Assembly (NCBI GenBank): GCA_002839435.1
Contig: PGYA01000026.1
Span: 49,641-113,640 of the forward strand
DNA length: 64,000 nt
Direction: 5' to 3'
Source: Candidatus Riflebacteria bacterium HGW-Riflebacteria-2
GTDB lineage: Bacteria; Muiribacteriota; Ozemobacteria; Ozemobacterales; Ozemobacteraceae
In this document: positions 48,132-56,734 of the stretch, piece by piece
Position numbering within the stretch: the first letter of the stretch is position 1
How the letters are laid out: each line of letters opens with the position of its first letter
Program-made: the position numbers and the translations under genes
Notes under the pieces: generated by a model
Told to the model about the DNA's origin: nothing
Databases searched by the model: none
Seen by the model: only the letters and a program-made list of their open reading frames with translations

Positions 48132-49235
48132 ATGAAAATCGCTGTTCACCCTGTTTCAGATAGCACGCTCAAGCCTCTGATTACCGACACGAGTAAGCTG
48201 GGCTTCTGCAAGTTTTTTACCGATCGTATGTTTACCATGGAATACAACGAGGAGGAAGGCTGGACGAACCCACAGATTGGTCCGTTCAAGTCTTTCGAAA
48301 TAGATCCTTCGTCGCTTGTTCTGCATTATGCGCAGGAAATCTTCGAAGGTCTCAAGGCGTTCAAGGGCAAGGACGGGGTCGTCAGATTTTTTAGGCCCGA
48401 GATGAATGCCAAGCGCTTCAACCGTTCAGCCGATCGACTGTGTATGCCACATTTTCTTGAGAACGATTTTCTCGAAAGCATCTATGCTCTGGTTAACATC
48501 GAGAAGAGGTGGGTGCCTGACAGCAAGGGTGCCGCGCTTTACATAAGACCATTCATGTTCGCCACTGACAGTGCTCTAGGGGTGCGTGCTTCTTCGACAT
48601 ACCTCTACTGTGTGATTCTTAGCCCGGTTGGGCCTTACTATCAGGAAGGCTTCAGCCCGATCAGTCTGTTTGTGTCTGATGAGCTTACCAGAGCGGCAAA
48701 GGGTGGTCTCGGCGAAGCCAAGACTGGAGCCAACTACGCCGCCAGCCTGCTGGCCGGACGTATTGCCCGCAAAAAAGGCTGCGCGCAGGTTCTCTGGTTG
48801 GATGGCGCCGAGCATCGTTATATAGAAGAAGTTGGCGCCATGAACATCTTTTTTGTATTCAACGGCAACCAGCTGGTGACACCGCAGCTCAATGGCAGCA
48901 TTCTTTCCGGGGTTACCCGCGATAGCGTGTTGAAGTTGGCTTCAATGCTGGGCTTGCGCGCCGAAGAGCGCAAGATATCGATTGACGAGGTCATCGGCGG
49001 CATCACGACCGGTTCAATTACCGAGATTTTTGGCACCGGCACGGCTGCGAGCATTTCTCCGGTTGGCAGCCTGCAGTTCAAGGAAAACGATTATGTCGTG
49101 AACAACCGCAACGTTGGCCCGGTCAGTCAGCAACTGTTTGATACTTTGCGTGGCATACAGTATGGCGAGATCGAAGACCCGTTCGGCTGGGTCACTCCTC
49201 TACAGGAGCCTCAGGAAAAAGTTCTTTCGCTCTAA
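48132..49235 (+). CDS. ilvE: Branched-chain amino acid aminotransferase
   Basis: GPFKSFEIDPSSLVLHYAQEIFEGLKAFKGKDG, RPEMNAKRFNRSADRLCMP, YIRPFMFATDSALGVR, EEVGAMNIFFVFN, GSILSGVTRDSVLKLA. Confidence 0.96.
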   Translation: MKIAVHPVSDSTLKPLITDTSKLGFCKFFTDRMFTMEYNEEEGWTNPQIGPFKSFEIDPSSLVLHYAQEIFEGLKAFKGKDGVVRFFRPEMNAKRFNRSADRLCMPHFLENDFLESIYALVNIEKRWVPDSKGAALYIRPFMFATDSALGVRASSTYLYCVILSPVGPYYQEGFSPISLFVSDELTRAAKGGLGEAKTGANYAASLLAGRIARKKGCAQVLWLDGAEHRYIEEVGAMNIFFVFNGNQLVTPQLNGSILSGVTRDSVLKLASMLGLRAEERKISIDEVIGGITTGSITEIFGTGTAASISPVGSLQFKENDYVVNNRNVGPVSQQLFDTLRGIQYGEIEDPFGWVTPLQEPQEKVLSL

Positions 49236-49245
49236 GCCTCTTTTA

Positions 49246-49282
49246 AAACCCGCCCCGGCAAATTGTCGTGGGCGGGTTTTTT
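49246..49282 (+). terminator. Rho-independent terminator
   Basis: AAAACCCGCCC-CGGCAAATTGTCGT-GGGCGGGTTTTTT. Confidence 0.88.
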
Positions 49283-49347
49283 ATGTCAAGAAAGTGGCGA
49301 TCTTTTCCGATATGTTGTCTTAACATCCCACAAACAGGCGGTGAAAG

Positions 49348-49560
49348 ATGGACGACATCAGGAGTTGGTTGAAAAAAAACAGTGCGTTGAAGAATTATGA
49401 CGACCCCGAAGTTGACCCTGACAAGGTTGTGAGCCGGCGCCGCAAGGCGGTTGCATCGGCCCGCACGGCTCTGCGCGAGCATATTCAGATGCAGTTGCAG
49501 TCGGCCCTCAAACATTTTTATTCCGAGGAAATTCCCGAAGAAAAATTTTTGATCAGCTGA
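49348..49560 (+). CDS. Small hypothetical protein (70 aa)
   Basis: Own ATG after GGTGAAAG, hydrophilic helical composition, isolated in intergenic space; no family recognised. Confidence 0.5.
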   Translation: MDDIRSWLKKNSALKNYDDPEVDPDKVVSRRRKAVASARTALREHIQMQLQSALKHFYSEEIPEEKFLIS

Positions 49561-49708
49561 CGGAAGTCTGATCGAATTTTCAGCCAACAATTTTATGCAC
49601 CGTGCATAGGGCACTGAAAAAAGTTGTTTTTTGCGTTGTTTAAAGAGTTTTGAATGTGTATTTTATTGAGACGTCGCATGAGATAAGGATTGAGAAAATA
49701 TTCGCCAT

Positions 49709-49737
49709 TTGCATAGCGATGTCTTTATCCATATAAT
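49709..49737 (+). promoter_or_regulatory. Near-consensus sigma70-type promoter
   Basis: TTGCAT (49709-49714), 17-nt spacer, TATAAT (49732-49737). Confidence 0.7.
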
Positions 49738-49773
49738 TGCGACACCCTGGCAGTGAAATCAGAAGAGGTAGTA

Positions 49774-50073
49774 ATGAGTAACTCCGTAGCTGTGACGAAT
49801 GTTAACCCAATGTTTGATGAACACACTGATTCTCTTAACAGTGTTGCCGGCAATGAAGTCGTGCAGAAGCCAGTTCTTAAAGTCGTGCCCCCGATTCCGA
49901 CTGAACCTCCTACACTGGATGAGCTTGTCTCTTTGTATGCTGCGCAGCAGCGGGAATGCTGGTTGTGCGATGGGATTTCCAAAAAGATTGCCGACGGTCG
50001 CGAGATTTCTGAAGATGACCTCTGGCATTTTACCTCGTGCGTACTGAGCTGGGAGCACCTGCACCGCAACTGA
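49774..50073 (+). CDS. Small Cys/His-containing hypothetical protein (99 aa)
   Basis: MSNSVAVTNVNPMFDEH...QRECWLCDGISKKIADGREISEDDLWHFTSCVLSWEHLHRN; RBS AGAGG before ATG at 49774; flanked by promoter and terminator. Confidence 0.6.
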   Translation: MSNSVAVTNVNPMFDEHTDSLNSVAGNEVVQKPVLKVVPPIPTEPPTLDELVSLYAAQQRECWLCDGISKKIADGREISEDDLWHFTSCVLSWEHLHRN

Positions 50074-50097
50074 GTTTCTGTTGAATAACCGACCTTT

Positions 50098-50128
50098 AAA
50101 AAAGACTGTTTCGGCAGTCTTTTTTTTT
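50098..50128 (+). terminator. Rho-independent terminator
   Basis: AAAAAAGACTG-TTTCGG-CAGTCTTTTTTTTT. Confidence 0.88.
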
Positions 50129-50210
50129 GCCAGGCTATAATGAAAATTCAACATCTGGCCGATGCAACTAGAGTATAATCTATTCAATCCCCATTTTGAG
50201 GAGGACCCGG

Positions 50211-51278
50211 TTGAAGCGTTCAATCTGGCTTGCAGGTTTAATGATGTTGACTCTGGCGTTAGAAGCCGGTGCGGCAATCTATTCTTACCGTGATGAGCAT
50301 GGTCGTCTGTTTTTGACCGACTGCCCGCCCAACCGTAATTACAAGATTGTTGTAACCACGCGCAAGGAGCGGGAAGGCCCGGATTCTCCATCTCAAGCTA
50401 CTTTCGCGGTAAGTGCCCAGTCTTCTGCCCAGAAATTCATGCTGCCGAATGATGAGACTTTCAGCCAATACATAAATGAAGCAGCTCGCGTGCATGACCT
50501 TGACCCCTATCTGATAAAGTCGATAATCAAGGTTGAATCTGATTTTGACCCAAATGTGCGGTCTTCAAAAGGCGCTCAGGGCCTTATGCAGCTGATTCCA
50601 TCGACTGCCAGACTGGTTGGCTGCGATGATTCATACGATCCCAGACAGAACATACTCGGTGGCACCAACTATTTGAGAATGATGCTCAAACGTTTTGACG
50701 GACAACTCGATTATGCTCTGGCCGCTTATAATGCCGGGCCTGGCAACGTCGAAAAATATCAGGGCATTCCGCCATTTCGCGAAACACGTAACTACGTGCG
50801 CAAGGTTAAGCACTATTATAAACAGTATGCCGCCAATCCGGGCGCGGCAAAGGAAGGCACGGCAAAAGCTGCCAAAAAGGCGCGGGTAATTCCAGTCATT
50901 CACAGCGATTTGTCAAAACGTCTTGCCAAAGCCTATGATCTATTCAACAGCGGCGACATTGAACGAGCCACCGAAAGTTACCGTCAAATTCTCAACATCT
51001 ACCCGACGAATACTCAGGCACTATACAATCTGGCCTGCCTGCTCGATATGGAGCGTTGTTACGAAGAAGCAACAGACGTTTATACCGCGGCCCTCAAGCA
51101 GGATCCCTATCTTGACAAGGCTTTGTATAACCTCGCGGTAATTTATGAGCGTCTGGGAATGCACAAAGAAGCTATAGATACCTGGAAACATTATGTGACA
51201 GTAGCCAAAGATGAAGAAAAAATCGTTATGGCAGAGCGTTTTATGCGTGAATTGCGCGATTATGCAGCATTGAACTGA
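50211..51278 (+). CDS. Lytic transglycosylase (SLT domain) with N-terminal DUF4124-like and C-terminal TPR regions
   Basis: IYSYRDEHGRLFLTDCPP; YLIKSIIKVESDFDPNVRSSKGAQGLMQLIPSTA...NILGGTNYLRMMLKRFDGQLDYALAAYNAGPGNVEKYQGIPPFRETRNYVRKV; TPR repeats. TTG start at 50211 after GAGGAG. Confidence 0.92.
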   Translation: MKRSIWLAGLMMLTLALEAGAAIYSYRDEHGRLFLTDCPPNRNYKIVVTTRKEREGPDSPSQATFAVSAQSSAQKFMLPNDETFSQYINEAARVHDLDPYLIKSIIKVESDFDPNVRSSKGAQGLMQLIPSTARLVGCDDSYDPRQNILGGTNYLRMMLKRFDGQLDYALAAYNAGPGNVEKYQGIPPFRETRNYVRKVKHYYKQYAANPGAAKEGTAKAAKKARVIPVIHSDLSKRLAKAYDLFNSGDIERATESYRQILNIYPTNTQALYNLACLLDMERCYEEATDVYTAALKQDPYLDKALYNLAVIYERLGMHKEAIDTWKHYVTVAKDEEKIVMAERFMRELRDYAALN

Positions 51279-51290
51279 ATGGTAGGATAA

Positions 51291-51671
51291 ATGTCGGAAT
51301 CCAGCTCCAGATCAATATTCGAAAAGCTCATCTACCTGGGCATCGCCACGTTTTTTTTGTGGCCGTTTGTTCAGTTGTGGTCGATCAAGGCAGTTCCGGT
51401 ATTTGAAACAGACACACATCTGCGTGCTTCGGTAGCACTCGAGAATCTCATGGAAGAAGCACTTTCCCGCCCGTATGAGCGTGTCAGCGCCCGCAGTAGT
51501 TACAAAGCGGTAGCTGGTTGCGAAGACATCGGTTTACAGGGACGGGTCGAAATGTTTCCGCATCCTGACATGCCTGCCAATGTCATGATCAGGGCTACCG
51601 TGCGCTGGGGCATGTTTCCCCTCGGCAAAAGCCTGAGTCTCGAGTATCTGCGAGCGAGGACAAGACCATGA
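51291..51671 (+). CDS. Putative minor pseudopilin-like/envelope protein
   Basis: N-terminal TM followed by RASVALENLMEEALSRPYE (PilV/GspI-like pattern), translationally coupled to the next pseudopilin-like gene. Confidence 0.5.
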   Translation: MSESSSRSIFEKLIYLGIATFFLWPFVQLWSIKAVPVFETDTHLRASVALENLMEEALSRPYERVSARSSYKAVAGCEDIGLQGRVEMFPHPDMPANVMIRATVRWGMFPLGKSLSLEYLRARTRP

Positions 51672-52186
51672 ACAGAAGATCAGGACTGACCGTATGGGAA
51701 ATCGTGCTGTTCACTGTTTTTCTTGCTATTGCTGGCGGCGCCTCGGTTTTTTTCTTCTTTCTCAATTCGGAAGACGTGCAGTATGCCCAGAGAAAATATG
51801 AACTGGTCCAGCATATCAACACTGTTTTAGACGCAATCTGTCTGGAAATCTCCAATTCAGCCCAGTTTGAACACCCATTCAACGGCAGTTCGCGCGAATG
51901 CTTTTTTCGAGCCGCTGTTGATGCCGGCACTCTGTTGCCCGATGCCAGTCGCGAAGGGTTTTCCTTTGTCGATAATAACCTTGTGTATGTCTCGCGAAGT
52001 GGTGATTCTACCAGCAGTCTGCGCCGCCTTGGCAGCTTTGAAAACCCGCTGGTAAGCAACTGTCGCGAGGGAAAATTTACCCGTATCAGCTCTGACCTTC
52101 TTGAAATTCGATTTGTTGCCCATGCCTCCGGCTTCATGAAAGGCAGTCGAGAATTTGTGCGCCTGATTAACCTGAGAAACCGATGA
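51668..52186 (+). CDS. Pseudopilin-like protein with prepilin signal (RSG|LTVWE)
   Basis: MNRRSGLTVWEIVLFTVFLAIAGGASVFFFFL: short basic leader, Gly at -1, Glu at +5, hydrophobic helix. Confidence 0.65.
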   Translation: MNRRSGLTVWEIVLFTVFLAIAGGASVFFFFLNSEDVQYAQRKYELVQHINTVLDAICLEISNSAQFEHPFNGSSRECFFRAAVDAGTLLPDASREGFSFVDNNLVYVSRSGDSTSSLRRLGSFENPLVSNCREGKFTRISSDLLEIRFVAHASGFMKGSREFVRLINLRNR

Positions 52187-53943
52187 ACAAAGTCCCAGAC
52201 GAAAAACAATCCTTGATTCCGCTGGTAGTGATGATTTGTTTCACACTATCGCTGGTTCTCGCACTTTTTTACAGGGTTTATCAGGCTGACCGCGATCTCG
52301 GGTTGATGCGGGTCGCTGGGCGTCAGGCCCGTCTTGCGGCAGAAGCCGGCATCAATTACGCCGTCGAAAGGATGCGTGCCGCCGTAACTTCTTCAGATCG
52401 AGCCGCCGAACCAGCCGCGTTGACTTCGCTTTTTTTCTCAGAGAATATAGAAAGCTCGAGCTGGACTACCTATGGCCAGAAGAGCACAGCCGCATTCCGG
52501 ATAATCTCCATCCGCAAGATGGGAGAAGAAGATATTCCCAGAACCACACTGCTCAACGAAGGTCTACAATACCAGATAATAGCTGAAGGACGTTGTGGCG
52601 GGTTCCACTTTTCAACTGCTGCGGTAGTGCAATTCTACGATATTGTCAAAACTTTCGCAGTTTGCGGCAGCCTGGATGAGTATTACTATGGAATCCCGAT
52701 TCAGCCATGGGTTGAACGTTCGGGCGGTCTCGAAGAGTTTGTCGAAGCCAATTCGGAGATGTTTGACAGTGGCCGTCTGTCGCGCCTTGGTATCTGCTAC
52801 GATCCACTTCTGTTGCACCAGCTTTTCAGGCCGGGTGGCGAAGATCCTTTCAAGCCTATTGGTGGCACTCATCAGCTGTCGGCCAATTATGGCAGCATTT
52901 ACACACGGGCCGGCGATTCCCCCTGTATCGGGCCGCTTTATTGCGAAAGCCCTTTGGTCGTAGATACTCACAACTTTTTTGGCCCGGTTCAGTCAGCACT
53001 TTATTTTTATCGCCGCGGAACCAGCCAGCCGCGAATCAGTATGGGTAATACCGCCGTGGCAATGAATTCCAGTCTGCGCATACAGCATGCCGTTGACAGC
53101 CTTGAGGGCCGCAATCCTGGCGATATCCTGATAGACCGTGATTCTGATTATTATCGTGCCTATATTCCGCCATGGCGACCTGATTTTAATGCATTGCGCG
53201 AGATCGCGCGCGCGCGCGGGATTTACATCGACAATGAAGGCCACGGATATATAAGCAACGCTGCGCTTGACGTAGACTACCATCCCGGCGAGGCGCAGCT
53301 TTATTCAGACAGCTATCGTGGTCCGAATTCGGTGGTTCTCGAGCAGGATGAATTCAAGAAACAGTATATTGTTCTGTCTTCAGACAACAATTTTGCCGGC
53401 TACAACAATATCAGCGGCGAAAACCTGCGTGGAGCACGTATTCTCTTTTCTGAGCGCTCTGTCTATTTACGCGGCGATATTGGAACTGACCTTATCGTGG
53501 TCACGCCTGGCCATATTTTCATTACCGGCCCGACCAATTTCGACTCAAACATGAATCTGCTGCTGATTGCCGGTGAAGGCACAGCGCTGTCAACCGTCGA
53601 TCTTGAACGCTATATCAAAGAAAACAGCGCGAACGATGAATTTGTCGATGCTGCGCGCGAATGGCAGATTCGCGCCGCGATTTACAAGCCGGGTGCCGGA
53701 GTTTATACCAGCACCTCCCGACCCCAGAAAGGAGCCCCGGTCACTTTCCGCCGTCTGTTTTCGGGCCGAAGTCTCAAAATTCATGTGCATGGTGCCTGTA
53801 TCGGTGGCAATCTGAAGCGCTGGATTGATAATACCGAAGAGAACAGCCTGAAAATCACGCATAACCCACAGGCGGTTGAACGTCTTGCAGTCAGACCGCT
53901 AGCGATCAACGTTCTGCGGCAACGCACCAGACCGGATCGATAA
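52183..53943 (+). CDS. PilX/GspK-like pilus-associated protein
   Basis: N-terminal hydrophobic helix, then RQARLAAEAGINYAVERMRAAV (AEAG motif of PilX N-terminal domain); large C-terminal region of unknown fold. Confidence 0.6.
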   Translation: MNKVPDEKQSLIPLVVMICFTLSLVLALFYRVYQADRDLGLMRVAGRQARLAAEAGINYAVERMRAAVTSSDRAAEPAALTSLFFSENIESSSWTTYGQKSTAAFRIISIRKMGEEDIPRTTLLNEGLQYQIIAEGRCGGFHFSTAAVVQFYDIVKTFAVCGSLDEYYYGIPIQPWVERSGGLEEFVEANSEMFDSGRLSRLGICYDPLLLHQLFRPGGEDPFKPIGGTHQLSANYGSIYTRAGDSPCIGPLYCESPLVVDTHNFFGPVQSALYFYRRGTSQPRISMGNTAVAMNSSLRIQHAVDSLEGRNPGDILIDRDSDYYRAYIPPWRPDFNALREIARARGIYIDNEGHGYISNAALDVDYHPGEAQLYSDSYRGPNSVVLEQDEFKKQYIVLSSDNNFAGYNNISGENLRGARILFSERSVYLRGDIGTDLIVVTPGHIFITGPTNFDSNMNLLLIAGEGTALSTVDLERYIKENSANDEFVDAAREWQIRAAIYKPGAGVYTSTSRPQKGAPVTFRRLFSGRSLKIHVHGACIGGNLKRWIDNTEENSLKITHNPQAVERLAVRPLAINVLRQRTRPDR

Positions 53944-53946
53944 ATT

Positions 53947-54642
53947 ATGGAATATCTTGCAAGAAATCTTTCTGCAATCAGGGAAAAGATCGCTCAGGCT
54001 GAGCAGCTTGCCGGCAGACCTGCCGGCTCAGTGCAGCTGTGCGCTGTTTCAAAAACTGTCGATCATAATGTAATCGCCGCCATGCATGCCTGTGGGCAGA
54101 AAATTTTTGGTGAAAACCGGCCGCAGTCGCTGCGTGACAAATCGACTCTGCTTGGCGAAACCGGGTTGAGCTGGCATTTTATTGGTCATCTCCAGACAAA
54201 CAAAATAAAGTATGTCTATCCGGTTGCCGAGATGGTTCATTCGATCGACCGTTGTGAGTTGCTGGACCAGTTTTCAGAATGGCACCAGAAGACCGATCGT
54301 TTATGCCCGGTGCTTCTTGAAGTGCATATTTCAGGCGAAGAGGCCAAACAGGGGTTTGGTTGCGATGAAATACTCGATGTTATCAACAGATACCGCAACA
54401 GTGAGCACCTCGATATTCGCGGCATGATGGGTATGGCTCCTCTGGTTGCCGACGCCGAGGTTGTCAGAAGCTGTTTCAGGCGACTGCACGAACTTTTTGA
54501 GCGCAGTCGTGACCTGCATGGGCCGGCTTATCGGGCAGAGCATCTTTCGATGGGTATGTCGGGTGATTTTGCCATCGCCATTGCTGAGGGCGCAACTATA
54601 GTGCGCATAGGTACCGCCCTGTTTGCTGAAGACGGAGGCTGA
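53947..54642 (+). CDS. yggS: YggS-family PLP homeostasis protein
   Basis: VQLCAVSKTVDHNVI, KIFGENRPQSLRDK, WHFIGHLQTNKIKYV, LLEVHISGEEAKQGF, LSMGMSGDFAIAIAEGATIVRIGTALF. Confidence 0.95.
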   Translation: MEYLARNLSAIREKIAQAEQLAGRPAGSVQLCAVSKTVDHNVIAAMHACGQKIFGENRPQSLRDKSTLLGETGLSWHFIGHLQTNKIKYVYPVAEMVHSIDRCELLDQFSEWHQKTDRLCPVLLEVHISGEEAKQGFGCDEILDVINRYRNSEHLDIRGMMGMAPLVADAEVVRSCFRRLHELFERSRDLHGPAYRAEHLSMGMSGDFAIAIAEGATIVRIGTALFAEDGG

Positions 54643-54644
54643 TT

Positions 54645-54908
54645 ATGCTGGTTGTGGTAATCAATCTGCTGCGCGCCCTGCAGTTTATCGTACTGCTAAG
54701 AGTTTTGCTGACCTGGATAATGCCGGGTAATCCACCACGTGCTATTCTACCGCTTACCAGTCGCATCGACAGGGTGCTCAAGCGTTTTCAAGTGCTTATT
54801 CCAGCTGGGCCGGGCTATCTCGACCTCGGGCCCATGCTGTTCTTGCTGCTTATCGAGGTTATCAACCGCATTCTGATAAGTTTAGCTGTTTCAGGTCTGC
54901 CGTATTAA
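54645..54908 (+). CDS. yggT: YggT family membrane protein
   Basis: Two-helix hydrophobic protein with LLRVLLTWIMPGNPPRAILPLTSRIDRVLKRFQVLIPAGPGYLDLGPMLFLLLIEVI; downstream of yggS. Confidence 0.85.
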   Translation: MLVVVINLLRALQFIVLLRVLLTWIMPGNPPRAILPLTSRIDRVLKRFQVLIPAGPGYLDLGPMLFLLLIEVINRILISLAVSGLPY

Positions 54909-54920
54909 GTTCAGCCGTTG

Positions 54921-56282
54921 TTATTCGGTTTGTGCGATGTTTTCTAAGGGCAGACAGGCTTTTTCAAGCTCAACGATTTCAACGGCAAATGCTTCGGTCG
55001 CAGCGTGGTTGAGATCGTAACCCATACCGAGATATTCTAGGAATCCGGCAATTTTTGCCCAGGTGTGATCTGCAACAATTTTTGCAGTAGCTGCCAGCGC
55101 GGTCTGATAAAGAGAAGCGGCTGTTGTACGGCTGGGGTTGTGCTTGAACATGCTGTCTATTTCGCCAAATGATTTAAAATTACCGGGCGGCAGGTTCAAA
55201 AATTCATCGAGTTTTTCGTGGTTGTTTTCAAATATCTGCGCGAGTCCTTCATTGAACCAGATCGGGCAATTGCCGGAAGTTATCAGATAGACGACATGAT
55301 GGGTGTACTCATGCATGATAGCGCCTTTTATCGCTGCCGGCCTGGTATTGCGTGCCGGTACCGGCAGTCTGATCTTGCCGTCATAAAGGCCGCCGGCCCA
55401 TTCTGGCAGATCGTGCACCTTGCGAAAAGCTTCTGTCTGCATGATAATAACCTGTGAACGTTGATTCGGATAAAAATCAAGCTGCTGCCCGACCTGTTCG
55501 TAAGCTTCTTCGAGCAGCTCAAGAACTTCGTTCGCCCAGGCATCGCTGAAGCTGTCGGGGCAGGTCAGATTGAAATGCAATCCGGTATAGTTGGCAGTGC
55601 TTTCTTCGACGCTGGTTTCGCGGTCAAGCTGTTTCAGCAGGTTTTTTACTTCTTCGTCGCCGGGGTTCAGTTCAAGACTTCGCTTTAAATGATAGGCGCT
55701 GTCGTCGAGCTGGCCGCTGCTATAAAGCAGTCGCCCGATGGTGGCGTGCAGTTCGGCATGGTCGGGCACGCGGCTGGCGAGATCCTGGAGAGTCAGCACG
55801 GCTGTGCTGCGGTTTTCAGTTTTTTGCAGAGCTGCGGCAATTTTCAGCCCGGTCTCTACATCCTTTGGCCGCAAGCAGGTAATTTCGCGCGCTTCTCTTT
55901 CGACAGCGTTGGCATTCTTGAGATTCACCAGCACAGAGAGAAGGTTTAAACGAATCGAAATCTCTTCGGGTTTCTGTGCCTTTGCTGCCTCAAAATGCCT
56001 GATAGCCTCGTCGAACTTTTTCTGCTGCGCCATTATCACGCCGAGGTTATTACGGGCGCAGGCAAGATTGGCAAGGGCAGTATCATTATAAGGATTTATC
56101 TGACAGGCTTTTTCAAAATCATGAATTGCTTCGTTCAGCCGACCCTGCGAGACCTTGAGCATTCCCTGGCGGTTGTATGCCCACGAATCTTCTTCGTAGC
56201 TGGCATGGCATTGCACAGTGAACGCCATCAGGAAACTGAGCAGAGCCAGCAAAGTTATCCAACGCTTAAACAGCTGCATCAT
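54921..56282 (-). CDS. TPR protein with gluzincin-type peptidase (peptidase MA-like) domain
   Basis: N-terminal TPRs; IKGAIMHEYTHHVVYLITSGNCPIWFNEGLAQIFE (HExxH variant HEYTH plus E). Confidence 0.85.
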   Translation of the reverse strand: MMQLFKRWITLLALLSFLMAFTVQCHASYEEDSWAYNRQGMLKVSQGRLNEAIHDFEKACQINPYNDTALANLACARNNLGVIMAQQKKFDEAIRHFEAAKAQKPEEISIRLNLLSVLVNLKNANAVEREAREITCLRPKDVETGLKIAAALQKTENRSTAVLTLQDLASRVPDHAELHATIGRLLYSSGQLDDSAYHLKRSLELNPGDEEVKNLLKQLDRETSVEESTANYTGLHFNLTCPDSFSDAWANEVLELLEEAYEQVGQQLDFYPNQRSQVIIMQTEAFRKVHDLPEWAGGLYDGKIRLPVPARNTRPAAIKGAIMHEYTHHVVYLITSGNCPIWFNEGLAQIFENNHEKLDEFLNLPPGNFKSFGEIDSMFKHNPSRTTAASLYQTALAATAKIVADHTWAKIAGFLEYLGMGYDLNHAATEAFAVEIVELEKACLPLENIAQTE

Positions 56283-56611
56283 ATTTTTATATCGATTTTG
56301 AGGCCCCGCGTTCCATCTGGAATCTGCGGGTGCTTAATCTCTTCCTCTTCAGTTTTGTCGTCTTTTCCCTTTGCTGACTGCTGCGGGTTATTACGATTTT
56401 TCTTTTCTGATTCCTCGTCTTCTTTGCGAACGACCTTGCCTTCTGTCGTTTCGGTTTTTTGTACCGTATCAGTTTTCTGTGTCTGGGCATTCTTGTTCTG
56501 GGCAATCTGCTCTGCAAGACCTCCCTCCTGAGCTTTCTGGTGCTCGCGCAGGCGACTGGCCTCATCATTTCCCATGATATTGGTTTTAATATCAATTGGA
56601 CGCACTGACAT
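56279..56611 (-). CDS. Hypothetical charged protein
   Basis: Overlaps start of the 54921 gene by ATGA; low-complexity K/E/Q-rich; no family. Confidence 0.5.
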   Translation of the reverse strand: MSVRPIDIKTNIMGNDEASRLREHQKAQEGGLAEQIAQNKNAQTQKTDTVQKTETTEGKVVRKEDEESEKKNRNNPQQSAKGKDDKTEEEEIKHPQIPDGTRGLKIDIKI

Positions 56612-56686
56612 ACAACAGATCCTCCCATATATAATATCGGCAAAATATGTTCGAAATCAAGTGCCGTTGTAGGCGGGGGCAGTCGC

Positions 56687-56724
56687 AAAAAAAGCCGGCG
56701 GGCAACATCTGCCCACCGGCTTTT
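56687..56724 (-). terminator. Rho-independent terminator
   Basis: Minus strand: TAAAAGCCGGTGGGCAGATGTTGCCCGCCGGCTTTTTTT. Confidence 0.88.
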
Positions 56725-56734
56725 ACTTGATCGT

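Noticed and set aside
50130-50180. Two TATAAT hexamers upstream of the lytic transglycosylase gene
   Set aside because: Neither has a convincing -35 at 16-18 nt spacing, so I did not call a promoter.
53200-53222. Alternating GC run (gatcgcgcgcgcgcgcggg), possible Z-DNA or slippage locus
   Set aside because: Short, in-frame (encodes EIARARG) within a PilX/GspK-like gene; similar short CG runs occur elsewhere (about 7290). No evidence of phase variation from a single sequence.
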